Numbered from the stretch's first letter, positions 23,963 through 32,439 are shown. The stretch: DNA of 40,675 nucleotides from an uncultured Chloroflexota bacterium (GCA_903822495.1 CAIJPD010000042.1:1-40675); one strand, 5' to 3'. Numbers and translations: made by a program. The notes: a model not told the origin generated them from the letters alone.

Positions 23963-25155
23963 GCGGACACGCGGCGATCCCGGTGGAGCGCTTTGCTGCG
24001 CGGCTGGAGCGCGCCCGTGCCGTCGCGCGTGGGCAGGGCCTCGGCGCGCTGCTGATCGGTGTTGGGGCGGACCTCCGCTACCTGACCGGCCACATCGTGC
24101 TGCCGCTGGAGCGGCTCACCATGCTGGTCATCCCCGCGGACGGTCCCGCGACGCTGGTCACGCCCAGGCTGGAGGCGGTGGCCGCGCGCCAGGCACCCGC
24201 CGCCCTGGCCGGCCTCTTCGACATCCTGCCCTGGGACGAGACGGATGATGCCGCGGCCATGGTCGCGGCCCTGGTCCGTGCCGGCACGGCCGGTACCGAC
24301 ACGAGGACGGGCGCCAGGGCGCCTACCGTGGCGGCGCCTACCGTGGCGGTGTCCGAGCGCGCCTGGGCCATGCATGTCCTGGCGCTCCAGCGAGCCCTCC
24401 CCGGCGCGCCGATGGGGCTTGCCACGGCCGTCCTCCGGGAGCTGCGCATGGCCAAGGACCCGGCGGAGGTGGACCGACTCCTGGTGGCCGCCCTCGCGGC
24501 GGACCGGGTCGTGGACCAGATCGCGGCCGGACGCCTGGTGGGTCGCACGGAGGCGGACGTGAGCCGCGAGGTCCGTGATCGCCTGGTGGCGGAGGGCCAC
24601 GAGCTGGCGGAGTTCGCGATCGTGGGCTCCGGACCAAACTCCGCGTCGCCGCATCACGAGGCATCCGAGCGGGTCATCGCGGCCGGCGAGCCGATCGTGC
24701 TCGACATCGGCGGCGCATATGACGGGTACTGCTCGGACACCACCCGCACCCTCTGGGTGACGGGCGGCGACCCGGCCAAGGGGCCCACGGCGGAGTTCCT
24801 CGCCCTCTATGCCGTCCTGCAGCGCGCCCAGGCCGAGGCGACGGCTGCGGTTCGACCGGGGATCGCCTGCGAGACGATCGACGCGGTCGCGCGCGACATC
24901 ATCACGGCGGGCGGGCACGGGCCGCACTTCATCCACCGGGTTGGCCACGGGATCGGGCTGGAGACCCACGAGGAGCCGTACCTGGTCGCCGGCAACGGCG
25001 AGCTCCTGCGCCCGGGCTACGCGTTCAGCGTGGAGCCGGGGATCTACCTGGAGGGTCGCTACGGGGCGCGGATCGAGGACATCGTGGTCTGCGGCGAGGA
25101 CGGCCCAATCGTGCTGAACCGATCGTCGCGTGACCTGCGCGTGGTTCCCGGCTGA
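23959..25155 (+). CDS. M24-family aminopeptidase (Xaa-Pro type)
   Basis: 398-residue dinuclear-metal peptidase in the cytoplasm. The N-terminal creatinase-like domain (about 1-165) begins with RFAARLERARAVARGQGLGALLI and contains LRYLTGH. The catalytic pita-bread domain shows all five metal ligands: Asp in VLDIGGAYDG, Asp in YCSDTTRT, His in HRVGHGIGLETHE, Glu in SVEPGIYL and Glu in ARIEDIVV. Members release N-terminal residues before proline, or cleave dipeptides. A small insertion (GTDTRTGARAPTVAAPTVA) with a repeated APTVA lies between the domains. Coupled by a 4-nt overlap to the receiver-like gene. Confidence 0.92.
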   Translation: MSGHAAIPVERFAARLERARAVARGQGLGALLIGVGADLRYLTGHIVLPLERLTMLVIPADGPATLVTPRLEAVAARQAPAALAGLFDILPWDETDDAAAMVAALVRAGTAGTDTRTGARAPTVAAPTVAVSERAWAMHVLALQRALPGAPMGLATAVLRELRMAKDPAEVDRLLVAALAADRVVDQIAAGRLVGRTEADVSREVRDRLVAEGHELAEFAIVGSGPNSASPHHEASERVIAAGEPIVLDIGGAYDGYCSDTTRTLWVTGGDPAKGPTAEFLALYAVLQRAQAEATAAVRPGIACETIDAVARDIITAGGHGPHFIHRVGHGIGLETHEEPYLVAGNGELLRPGYAFSVEPGIYLEGRYGARIEDIVVCGEDGPIVLNRSSRDLRVVPG

Positions 25156-25195
25156 GCTGACGCCGCGCCGCAACACGCCGGATCGGCGCCAGCGA

Positions 25196-25201
25196 TATCA
25201 T
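25196..25201 (+). promoter_or_regulatory. -10 element before leaderless upstream ORF
   Basis: TATCAT ends 8 nt before the GTG at 25210. The same hexamer is the -10 of the cox operon. No convincing -35. Confidence 0.45.
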
Positions 25202-25209
25202 CGGGCACT

Positions 25210-25296
25210 GTGGCCGTCCGTCCGACGGCCCCTCTCACCTGGCCTGACATGACTGACCTGATGCGGCGCTCCGGCGCCGCCGCCACCGGCGCATGA
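25210..25296 (+). CDS. Possible leaderless 28-residue upstream ORF
   Basis: From the GTG at 25210 a frame of 28 codons ends in a TGA that overlaps the ATG of the next gene (GCATGA). A TATCAT hexamer 8 nt upstream suggests it starts the transcript. The peptide (beginning VAVRPTAPLTW) has no recognisable features. The downstream gene lacks a Shine-Dalgarno site, so this ORF may deliver ribosomes to it by coupling. Confidence 0.35.
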   Translation: MAVRPTAPLTWPDMTDLMRRSGAAATGA

Positions 25297-26318
25297 GCCG
25301 ACGCACCCATCGCGGGGGACGGCCCCACCCTGGCGGCGCTCCTCCGCCGCGCCCTGAGGGTTCGCACCACGGCGGTCCCGGGAACGCGCACGCCCACGGT
25401 TCGCCCGATGGCGCGCTCGAGGCCCCGTCTGACGGGATCCCCAGCTGGCTCTCGGCGGCTGCCGTGGACCCGCATCATGCCGATGCAGGGGCCGCAGGAG
25501 CCGAGACGGGCCGCCTCGAAGCCGCCATCGCATCGCCGGTGGCCGGCCAGGCTCCCGCGCGCGAACGGGTGGCCAGGGTCGTGGTGGCCGCGCCCGAGGC
25601 GGACCTGTCCACGGCGTCGCCGGGCGAGTCGGGTCTGCCCGCCGATTCCGGCCCTTCGGCGGGCGTCGTGGAGCGACGTGATGACCGCGGTCGATCCGCC
25701 GCCCCGCGCGGCGGCCAGTCAGCCGGCCCGCGTGGCGCAGGCCCGGGAGGCCGTGGCGGCCAGCCCGGCGGACCCCGTGGCGCAGGCCCGGGAGGCCGCG
25801 CAGGCCAGCCCGGCGGACCTCGCGGTGCGGGTCCCCGAGCCGGCGAGCCCGGACGGGGTTTCGCGGCCAATGGGAACGGGCCTGCCGGCTCACCGGCGAT
25901 GGCCAGCGACGGCCCCACGGGCGCCAATGTCGCCGCCGGCGCCAATGTCGCCGCCGGCGCCCTCGCCAGCGGCGACGGCCCCGCGGCCGGTGTGCCGGCT
26001 GGGTCGGCCCTCAACCCCATGGCCGGACCTCGCCCCGGCAGTGGCTGCACCGCGCCCCAGCTGAAGCGCTTCATCAAGAGCCGCGTCTACGTGCCCATGC
26101 ACGAGCTCCGCCGGCGCTTCCTGATCGAGGGCGGCGACGACGACGTCACGCCGGTCAGGGTGGGCGGCGGCCACATCTTCGTCGGTCTGCCGGAGCGTGA
26201 AGGCCGCCTGCTCGGCGAGCTCCTGCGCGGCGGCGATGTCGGCTACGAGCTGTCCATGGACCCGCCCACGCCCATCGTCGTGGGTCTCTACCCCATGCGG
26301 CCCATCACCCGGAGCTGA
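25293..26318 (+). CDS. Disordered Gly/Pro-repeat protein, unknown C-terminal domain
   Basis: 341 residues in two parts. Residues 1 to about 255 are low complexity: His/Gly/Pro at first, then about three copies of a 15-residue collagen-like unit (GGQPGGPRGAGPGGR) encoded by 45-bp DNA repeats, then a doubled GANVAA. The last 85 residues look like a folded, conserved domain: LKRFIKSRVYVPMHELRRRFLI, an acidic GGDDDVTPV, then GGGHIFVGLP and VGYELSMDPPTPIVVGLYPM. I do not recognise that domain. A basic helix followed by strands could suit nucleic-acid or protein binding, but that is speculation. The gene ends 34 bp from a convergent transporter gene. Confidence 0.6.
   Translation: MSRRTHRGGRPHPGGAPPPRPEGSHHGGPGNAHAHGSPDGALEAPSDGIPSWLSAAAVDPHHADAGAAGAETGRLEAAIASPVAGQAPARERVARVVVAAPEADLSTASPGESGLPADSGPSAGVVERRDDRGRSAAPRGGQSAGPRGAGPGGRGGQPGGPRGAGPGGRAGQPGGPRGAGPRAGEPGRGFAANGNGPAGSPAMASDGPTGANVAAGANVAAGALASGDGPAAGVPAGSALNPMAGPRPGSGCTAPQLKRFIKSRVYVPMHELRRRFLIEGGDDDVTPVRVGGGHIFVGLPEREGRLLGELLRGGDVGYELSMDPPTPIVVGLYPMRPITRS
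25713..25847 (+). repeat. Three tandem 45-bp repeats in coding sequence
   Basis: Units start at 25713, 25758 and 25803, each opening GGCCAG; the first two are nearly identical and the third diverges after about 25 bp. They encode the collagen-like stretch. A separate 18-bp perfect duplication (unit GCCAATGTCGCCGCCGGC) lies at 25923-25958. Confidence 0.8.
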
Positions 26319-26352
26319 CGCCCGCGGCGGTCCGGCCCATCGCCCAGCGGGA

Positions 26353-28188
26353 TCAGCCCGCCGGCGTCTCGCCCTCGGCGTAGGTCCTGGGCAGGGCCGT
26401 TCCCTTGCTTGGGCGACGCAGCTCGCGCAGGTCTGCCTGCCCGATGCCGCCCCGGCGCGGCAGGTCGCCGGCGGCCGTTCGCGTGAGGCGCTCCGTGAGC
26501 TTGCCCAGGATCAGCGTGCTCACCTCGGGCACCGACATCATCTCCCGGAGCGTGGCGGCCGGCACCTCGACGATCCGGCTGTCCTCCTCCGCCACCACGT
26601 TCGCCGTCCGGACGCTGCCCGTGAGCGCGCCGATCTCGCCGAAGAAGTCTCCCGCCAGCATCGATGAGAGGGCGCGCACCCCGCCGTCCGCGGCGGGAAT
26701 GCCGGCCACCGCGCGCCCCTCGAGGATGAAGTAGGCCGCCTCGCCAATGTCGCCCTGGCGGATGATCGGCGTGCCTGCCGGGAGGCTGGCCACCGACGCC
26801 GTCGCGATGAAGTCGCCCCGGCGTCGCGCGTCGAGCGCCCCAAGCGACGGAAGGACGCGAATCAGCTCGTCCAGGTCCGATGCGTTCGCGCGGCGCGCCG
26901 TCCCGGTGATGGTGGCCATGGGTGCGGCCCGCAGGAGCGCCACCGCCCGCCGCCATTCGGTCGCGGGCTGGCCCAACCCGGGCAGTGCCTGGGTGATGAA
27001 GGCGGCGACCAGGAGCATCACCGACGCGAACACCACGAGGATCCGGAGGTCGATGACGTCGCCCAGGCCGGCCGCCGCCATCCCCATCACGAAGACGAGG
27101 TCGCGCGCCACGGAGAAGGCGGACGAGACGCGTCCGCGCATCTCGCGCGGGGTGTTGCGCTGGAAGATCAACCGACGCGCAATCCCCAGCGGGGCGTTCA
27201 TGAAGCCCGAGATCATGACCATCAGGATGGCGAATGGGACGTTGGTCGCCGTGGCGTAGCCGAGGCCGGCAATTCCCATCCCCAGCACGCTGATGACGAT
27301 CCACTGCCCTTCGCGGAGTCGGTCGGCGATCTTCGCCATGATCAGGCTGGCGAACACGAAGCCGAGGGACGTCAGGCCCTCCTGGAGGCCGTACTCGAAC
27401 TCGGTAGCGTTCAGCATCCGCAGCGAGAACGGGAGCAACAGGACGTTCCACAGGCCGAAGCTGAAGATCACCGGGACGTTGACGATGACCGCGGACCGCA
27501 GGATGGGTGTCGAGACGAGGTAGCGAAGGCCGGCAACCAGGTTCTGGAAGACGACGCCGACCGTGGTCCGCTCCTCGACCACGAGCGGGCCGATCCGGAC
27601 GAAGAAGATGCACGTCGCCGAGAAGATGAACGTCAGCGCGTCCACCCAGAAGGCGACGTTGATGTTGGCGCTCGACGCCAGGAAGCCGGCGGCCGCAAAG
27701 CCCACCGCGGTGGAGCCAAACGAGCTGATCGACAGGAACGAGTTGGCCGAGGCCAGCTCCTCGTCCGAGGCGATCTCCGGCAGGACGCTATCGTTGGCGG
27801 GGTCAAAGAACTGCCTGACGCCACTGGCGATGAAGACGATGACGTACAGGGACACGATCCCGAAGGCGCCGAGCGCCCACGGGATGCTGGCGACCAGGAC
27901 GCAGCGCAGGACGTCGGACCCGATCAGGATGCGCTTGCGGTCGAAGCGATCAACGAAGACGCCCGCGAGGAGCCCCACCACCAGCGTGGGCACCGACGTG
28001 GCCATCAGCATCAGGCCCACGTTGAGGGCCGAGCCGGTCAGCCGGAAGACCAGGATCCCGGCCGCCAGGTCGGTCAGGGACGACCCGATGGTGGAAACGA
28101 GCTGCGCGACCCACAGGAGCGAGAAGTCTCGCTTCCGGAAGATCGCGAACATCGACGGAGCGGCCACGGGGACGGTGGCAGGGGTCAT
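26353..28188 (-). CDS. MFS transporter fused to cyclic-nucleotide-binding domain
   Basis: 611 residues. Residues about 15-420 are a 12-helix major-facilitator transporter of the MFS-3 / enterobactin-exporter kind, with GVFVDRFDRKRILIGSD at the loop 2-3 position and RQFFDPANDSVLPEIA after helix 4. Residues about 440-575 are a cyclic-nucleotide-binding domain, with PAGTPIIRQGDIGEAAYFILEGRA and the phosphate-binding cassette GDFFGEIGALTGSVRTANV. The cassette Arg is present, so cAMP or cGMP binding is possible. The domain could gate export in response to a second messenger. The ATG at 28188 has TACACT 7 nt upstream and no ribosome site, suggesting a leaderless transcript. Confidence 0.9.
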   Translation of the reverse strand: MTPATVPVAAPSMFAIFRKRDFSLLWVAQLVSTIGSSLTDLAAGILVFRLTGSALNVGLMLMATSVPTLVVGLLAGVFVDRFDRKRILIGSDVLRCVLVASIPWALGAFGIVSLYVIVFIASGVRQFFDPANDSVLPEIASDEELASANSFLSISSFGSTAVGFAAAGFLASSANINVAFWVDALTFIFSATCIFFVRIGPLVVEERTTVGVVFQNLVAGLRYLVSTPILRSAVIVNVPVIFSFGLWNVLLLPFSLRMLNATEFEYGLQEGLTSLGFVFASLIMAKIADRLREGQWIVISVLGMGIAGLGYATATNVPFAILMVMISGFMNAPLGIARRLIFQRNTPREMRGRVSSAFSVARDLVFVMGMAAAGLGDVIDLRILVVFASVMLLVAAFITQALPGLGQPATEWRRAVALLRAAPMATITGTARRANASDLDELIRVLPSLGALDARRRGDFIATASVASLPAGTPIIRQGDIGEAAYFILEGRAVAGIPAADGGVRALSSMLAGDFFGEIGALTGSVRTANVVAEEDSRIVEVPAATLREMMSVPEVSTLILGKLTERLTRTAAGDLPRRGGIGQADLRELRRPSKGTALPRTYAEGETPAG

Positions 28189-28195
28189 GGCGCGC

Positions 28196-28201
28196 AGTGT
28201 A
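28196..28201 (-). promoter_or_regulatory. -10 element, leaderless start of MFS-CNBD gene
   Basis: TACACT on the minus strand ends exactly 7 nt before the ATG at 28188. Confidence 0.55.
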
Positions 28202-28251
28202 TCGGCGTTCGGCCAGGCGGTGAATGACGAAGTTTGGCCGCGCTCCCGGGA

Positions 28252-28746
28252 TCAGCCCAGCAGCGCGAGCGTGACCAGCACCGCGGTGCCGGCGACCGCG
28301 CCGACGGCGGCGCTCCAGGCCCCCGCGCGTCGTCCAAACCCCAGCGGGCTGCCCAGCTGTCCCGCCCCGATCGCCGCGAGGCCGGGGCCGCCGGCCAGGA
28401 GGACCGCGAGCAGGCCGGCAGGCAGGGTCTGATCCCGGGTCGCCAGGGCCACCGGGCCACCCGCCAGCATGACGGTCGCGTCGGCGGCAATGAGGAAGGC
28501 GGCGATGGCGCCGAACAGCGCGTCGGAGCGCGTGGCTGCCATGGCGGCCGGCCAGGCCGCCGGCAGCACGCCGAGGGCCAGGACGGAGGGGGCAAGGAGG
28601 AGGGCACCGGCGGCACCGGCCGGCAGTGCCACGACCTGGGCCGTGGAGACCCGCCCGCCCAGGAGCGAGACGGCCGCGATCGCCGTGGCGACCACGATGG
28701 CCTCCAGTGCGCGGCGCAGCCAGGTGGGGACCCGGATCTCACCCAT
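28252..28746 (-). CDS. Small multi-pass membrane protein, unknown
   Basis: 164 residues, Ala/Leu/Gly-rich, with five or six hydrophobic helices from LEAIVVATAIAAVSLLGG to the C-terminal VGAVAGTAVLVTLALLG. A short basic N terminus (MGEIRVPTWLRRA) would face the cytoplasm. No conserved polar motif or family is recognised. The ATG at 28746 is preferred over the longer frame because TACGAT ends 7 nt before it, in the leaderless arrangement seen elsewhere here. It sits between fabF and the MFS-CNBD gene, all on the same strand. Confidence 0.6.
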   Translation of the reverse strand: MGEIRVPTWLRRALEAIVVATAIAAVSLLGGRVSTAQVVALPAGAAGALLLAPSVLALGVLPAAWPAAMAATRSDALFGAIAAFLIAADATVMLAGGPVALATRDQTLPAGLLAVLLAGGPGLAAIGAGQLGSPLGFGRRAGAWSAAVGAVAGTAVLVTLALLG

Positions 28747-28753
28747 CGCGGTC

Positions 28754-28759
28754 ATCGTA
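28754..28759 (-). promoter_or_regulatory. -10 element, leaderless start of membrane protein
   Basis: TACGAT on the minus strand ends exactly 7 nt before the ATG at 28746; no ribosome site is present. Confidence 0.45.
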
Positions 28760-28776
28760 CCGCGCCCGCGAAGGGC

Positions 28777-28793
28777 CCCCGGCTCGGCCGGGG
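28777..28793 (-). terminator. Hairpin after first fabF
   Basis: CCCCGGC (28777-28783) and GCCGGGG (28787-28793) pair around TCG, 11 nt beyond the fabF stop. A likely transcript end without a T-run. Confidence 0.5.
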
Positions 28794-28804
28794 TCAGGCC
28801 CGGG

Positions 28805-30070
28805 TCAGGCCTCGAAACGCCGGAAGATGGCCACCGCGTTCTGGCCGCCGAACCCAAACCCGTTGATCATCGCCGTGTCCACCCGGGCCTGGCGCTTCAC
28901 CAGGGGCACGTAGTCGAGGTCGCAGTCGGGGTCCGGGTTCTCGAGGTTGGCCGTCGGGGCGATCCATCCGTCGCGGATGGTGCCGATCGCCGCGATTGCG
29001 GCCACGGCTCCCGCGGCGCCCAGGAGGTGGCCCACCATCGACTTGGGCGACGAGATGGGGATCTGGTAGGCCCGCTCGCCCAGCGCCCGCTTGATCGCCT
29101 TGGTCTCGGTCACGTCGTTGAGCGGGGTGGACGTGCCGTGGGCCACGATGTAGTCGATGTCGGCGGGGCCCACGCCGGCGTGCGCCATCGCGCGTGTCAT
29201 TGCCCGCGCGGCGCCGCGACCGGTGGGCTCCGGGGCGGAGATGTGGAACGCGTCCGCGGTCAGGGCCGCGCCGATGATCTCGGCCAGGATGGGCGCGCCG
29301 CGCTGGAGCGCGTGCTCCGCCGATTCGACGACACAGATCCCGCAACCTTCGCCGAAGACGAAGCCGTCGCGCTCGCGGTCGAACGGGCGCGACGCCCGGC
29401 TGGGATCGTCGTTCCGCTTGGAGAGCGCGCCCATGTTGCTGAGGGCCGCGAAGGCGATGGGCAGGAGCGGCGCCTCGGAGCCGCCGGCAATCACCACGTC
29501 GCACTCGCCGGACTGGATCAGCCGGAGCGCGTCCTGGAACGCGATGACGCCCGACGCGCAGGCCGCCACCTGGGTCATCAGCGGGCCCGTCAGCCCGTAC
29601 GCCATGGTGATCTGGGCCCCGGCCATGCTGCCCGAGAGGGCGGGTACCGCGAACGGCGAGACCTGCCCGGGCCCCTTGGCCAGGAGCGTGTTGTTGCCGT
29701 CGATGACGGCCTCCATGCCGCCGCCGCCCGTGTTCACCACGACGGCGACCCTGTCCCGCTGCTCCTCGGTCCAGGTGCTGAAGTCGATGCCCGAGTCGGC
29801 GATGGCCTCCGCCGCGGCGGCGACCGCGAAGTGGATGAAGCGCGACATGCGGCGGACCATCTTGCGGTCCATGTGCTTGCTGGGGTCGAAGTCCTTGACC
29901 TCGGCGGCGATCCGCACGTCGAACGCGGTCGCGTCGAAGGAGGTGATGGGACCGGCGCCGGAGACGCCAGCCAGCAGGTTTGACCAGAACGTGGGCGCGT
30001 CGTTGCCGATTGGCGTGATCGCACCGAGGCCGGTGATCACGGCACGGCGCGACAGGTCACTGCTGGGCAT
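28805..30070 (-). CDS. fabF: 3-oxoacyl-ACP synthase II (first FabF paralogue)
   Basis: Condensing enzyme that extends acyl-ACP with malonyl-ACP in fatty-acid synthesis. The Cys-His-His triad is intact: Cys171 (AACASG), His311 (VAHGTSTPLND) and His348 (KSMVGHLLGAAG), with Lys343. The nucleophile elbow reads AACASG where FabF usually has TACATG. At 421 residues it is full length. It has its own promoter (TACAAT, 30106-30111) and a GAGGTG ribosome site, after a terminator-like hairpin that separates it from fabD and the other fabF. It may be specialised for a different chain length or substrate. Confidence 0.93.
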   Translation of the reverse strand: MPSSDLSRRAVITGLGAITPIGNDAPTFWSNLLAGVSGAGPITSFDATAFDVRIAAEVKDFDPSKHMDRKMVRRMSRFIHFAVAAAAEAIADSGIDFSTWTEEQRDRVAVVVNTGGGGMEAVIDGNNTLLAKGPGQVSPFAVPALSGSMAGAQITMAYGLTGPLMTQVAACASGVIAFQDALRLIQSGECDVVIAGGSEAPLLPIAFAALSNMGALSKRNDDPSRASRPFDRERDGFVFGEGCGICVVESAEHALQRGAPILAEIIGAALTADAFHISAPEPTGRGAARAMTRAMAHAGVGPADIDYIVAHGTSTPLNDVTETKAIKRALGERAYQIPISSPKSMVGHLLGAAGAVAAIAAIGTIRDGWIAPTANLENPDPDCDLDYVPLVKRQARVDTAMINGFGFGGQNAVAIFRRFEA

Positions 30071-30105
30071 TGACTACACCTCGGCGTCGGGTCGGCACTC
30101 GCCGG

Positions 30106-30111
30106 ATTGTA
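30106..30111 (-). promoter_or_regulatory. -10 element of first fabF
   Basis: TACAAT on the minus strand, one base from consensus. Predicted leader is about 30 nt and includes the GAGGTG ribosome site. Confidence 0.55.
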
Positions 30112-30133
30112 GCGACCGCACCGGGTGCGCGGT

Positions 30134-30163
30134 CGCGGGCTGGCGCCCGGGTACCAGCCCGCG
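30134..30163 (-). terminator. Perfect 10-bp hairpin between the two fabF genes
   Basis: CGCGGGCTGG (30134-30143) and CCAGCCCGCG (30154-30163) pair perfectly around a 10-nt loop, after the fabD-fabF stop and before the next promoter. It probably ends the fabD-fabF transcript. Confidence 0.6.
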
Positions 30164-30214
30164 TCGCCGCGAGCGGGCGAGGCCGGCCGACGCCGGTCCC
30201 GGCGACCCGGGGCG

Positions 30215-31477
30215 TCAGTCGCCGTCGTACCGCTTGAAGATGACGGCTCCGTTGTGGCCGCCCAGCCCGATGTTGTTGGAGAGCGCGTGGCGGACGGGGA
30301 TCTGGAGGGCCTCGGTCGCGATCCAGAGATCGCACTCGGGGTCGGGGTCACGGTAGTTGATCGTCGGCGGCACGCACTGCTCGGCGACCGTCATGACGGT
30401 CGCGAAGGCCTCGAAGGCCCCGGCGCCGCCCATCAGGTGGCCGGTCATGGACTTGGTGGCGCTGATGGCGATCTTCCTGGTGTGGTCGCCGAAGACCGCC
30501 CGGATGGCCTCGGTCTCGCGCTTGTCGCCCATCGGGGTGGAGGTCCCGTGCGGGTTGATGACATCCACCTCGTCAAACGGGACGCCCCGCCGCTCCAGCG
30601 CCATCTTCATGGCCCGTGCCGAGCCGGTGCCGCCCTCGATGGGCTGGATCATGTCCCAGCCATCCGCGGCCGAGCCGTAGCCGACGACCTCGGCATAGAT
30701 GTGCGCGCCGCGCGCCTTGGCCAGCTCCAGGTCCTCCAGGAAGAGGCCGCCCGAGCCCTCGCCCAGGACGAAGCCGTCGCGGGTGCGGTCGAATGGACGC
30801 GAGACGCTGGCGATCGATTCGCCGGGCCTCGGGCTGCCCAGGCCGCGCATGTTGCCGAAGCCGGCGTGGGCCACCTCGATCAGGGGCGCCTCGGTGGAGC
30901 CGGCGATGACGGCGATGCAGTCACCGCGCCGAATGGCCTCGGCCCCCTCGGCGACGCAATGCGTCCCCGTGGAGCAGGCCGTGACGATGGCCATGTTGTG
31001 GCCGATCGCGCCGGTCTCGATGGCGATCATCCCGGAGCACGAGTCCACGAGCGCGTTGGCGATGAAGGTGGGCGCGACCCGGTTGGGCCCCTTCCCGTGG
31101 AGGATCGCGTAGCTGTCGATCATCAGGGCCTGTCCGCCCGCCCCCGACCCAAAGATCACGCCGACCTCGGTGCGGTTTGAATCGTTGATCTCGAAGCCGG
31201 AATCGGCGATGGCCTGCTTGGCGGCCGACACCCCGAAGTGCATGCTGGACTCGCTTCGGCGGGCCGCCTTGGCGTCCATCCAGTCCGCGGCGTTGAAGTT
31301 GCGGATCTCGCCGCCCCACTTCTGGGCGTACGGTGTCGTATCGAACCTGGTGATCTCGCCCAGGCCGGAGCGGCCGTTGATGAGGTTGTCCCAGGCGGTC
31401 GCCTTGTCGTTACCGACGGGGCTGACGACGCCGAGGCCGGTGACGACGACGCGGCGGGCGTAGTCGGGTCTGCGCAC
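30215..31477 (-). CDS. fabF: 3-oxoacyl-ACP synthase II (second FabF paralogue)
   Basis: 420-residue condensing enzyme. Nucleophile Cys168 lies in VTACSTGTHC, and the histidines lie in NPHGTSTPMGD and KSMTGHLMGGAG. It also has the FabF signature DGFVLGEGSGGLFLE and ends NNIGLGGHNGAVIFKRY. The GTG at 31477 is chosen because AAGGAG lies 9-10 nt upstream, inside the fabD end; the frame otherwise runs through fabD. It begins 5 nt after fabD, so the pair is coupled. It is closer to canonical FabF than the neighbouring paralogue. No acpP, fabG or fabH lies in the window. Confidence 0.94.
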   Translation of the reverse strand: MRRPDYARRVVVTGLGVVSPVGNDKATAWDNLINGRSGLGEITRFDTTPYAQKWGGEIRNFNAADWMDAKAARRSESSMHFGVSAAKQAIADSGFEINDSNRTEVGVIFGSGAGGQALMIDSYAILHGKGPNRVAPTFIANALVDSCSGMIAIETGAIGHNMAIVTACSTGTHCVAEGAEAIRRGDCIAVIAGSTEAPLIEVAHAGFGNMRGLGSPRPGESIASVSRPFDRTRDGFVLGEGSGGLFLEDLELAKARGAHIYAEVVGYGSAADGWDMIQPIEGGTGSARAMKMALERRGVPFDEVDVINPHGTSTPMGDKRETEAIRAVFGDHTRKIAISATKSMTGHLMGGAGAFEAFATVMTVAEQCVPPTINYRDPDPECDLWIATEALQIPVRHALSNNIGLGGHNGAVIFKRYDGD

Positions 31478-31482
31478 GGGGC

Positions 31483-32439
31483 TTACTCCTTGAACGGAAC
31501 GGCGAGGCGGTCGGGAGCCGCCGGGTCGTCGAGGCTGATGACGGTGGCATCGGGTGCGATGCGCTTGATGAGCCCGGCCAGGACCTTGCCCGGGCCGACC
31601 TCGATGAACGTATCCACGCCGTCGGCGGCCATCTGCTGCACGGCGGCGACCCAGTCGACGCCGGCGGTCAGGTGTTCGACCAGCTCCGCCCGGCAGGCGT
31701 CTGCCGTGAGGACCGGGCGCGCGTCGGCGTTGGCGAGGAGCGGGATTGACGGGTCGCCGAATGCGATGGTCGCAAGGTGCGCCCGCATGCCCTCGGCCGC
31801 CTCCGCCATCAGCGGCGAGTGGGCGGCCACCGAGACGGGGAGCACGATGGTCTTGCGGGCGCCCAGCTCCTTCGCGATGGCGCCCGTGGCGTCGATGGCG
31901 GCGCGCTCGCCGGAGACCACCAACTGACCGGGCGCGTTGCGGTTGGCGACGCCAAACACGCCGTGCCGCGACACGGCCTCGACGAGCGCCGGGATGGCCG
32001 CATCGTCCAGGCCCAGGATCGCGGCCATCGCGCCGTCCCGGCCCTGGCCGGAGGCCTGCATCAGTCGTCCGCGCTCCCGGACCAGGCGCACGCCGTCGGC
32101 CAGCGAGATCACCCCGGCGGCCACGAAGGCGGAGTACTGGCCCATGGAGTGCCCGGCCGCGAAGAGCGGCGTGGGCGCGGCGATGCCTTCGCGGGCCCAC
32201 CGCTCCCGGAGCGCCTCGAGGTAGGCGATGGATGTCGCGAGCAGCGCGGGCTGGGCGTTCTCCGTGCGGTCCAGCTGGTCCGCCGGGCCATCCCAGGCGA
32301 GGCGGCTGATGGGCTCGCCGAGCGCGGCATCCGCGGCGGCAAAGACGGCGGCGGCTGCGGGCGAGGCCTCGGCGAGGGCTCGGCCCATGCCGACGGACTG
32401 TGACCCCTGGCCGGGGAAGACGAATGCGATGGTGGCCAT
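31483..32439 (-). CDS. fabD: Malonyl-CoA:ACP transacylase
   Basis: Transfers malonate from CoA to acyl carrier protein to supply fatty-acid elongation. The N terminus has FVFPGQGSQSVGMG (GQGSQ at 10-14). The active Ser98 is in GHSMGQ, where most homologues have GHSLGE. The catalytic His207 is in VAAHSPLM, and the C-terminal FIEVGPGKVLAGL is typical. At 318 residues it is normal length. The start ATG follows a GGGAG site. First gene of the fabD-fabF operon and divergent from a MarR regulator. Confidence 0.95.
   Translation of the reverse strand: MATIAFVFPGQGSQSVGMGRALAEASPAAAAVFAAADAALGEPISRLAWDGPADQLDRTENAQPALLATSIAYLEALRERWAREGIAAPTPLFAAGHSMGQYSAFVAAGVISLADGVRLVRERGRLMQASGQGRDGAMAAILGLDDAAIPALVEAVSRHGVFGVANRNAPGQLVVSGERAAIDATGAIAKELGARKTIVLPVSVAAHSPLMAEAAEGMRAHLATIAFGDPSIPLLANADARPVLTADACRAELVEHLTAGVDWVAAVQQMAADGVDTFIEVGPGKVLAGLIKRIAPDATVISLDDPAAPDRLAVPFKE

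Noticed and set aside
25713..25847. Tandem 45-bp repeats as a CRISPR-like or regulatory array
   Set aside because: Units are contiguous without spacers and encode in-frame collagen-like repeats.
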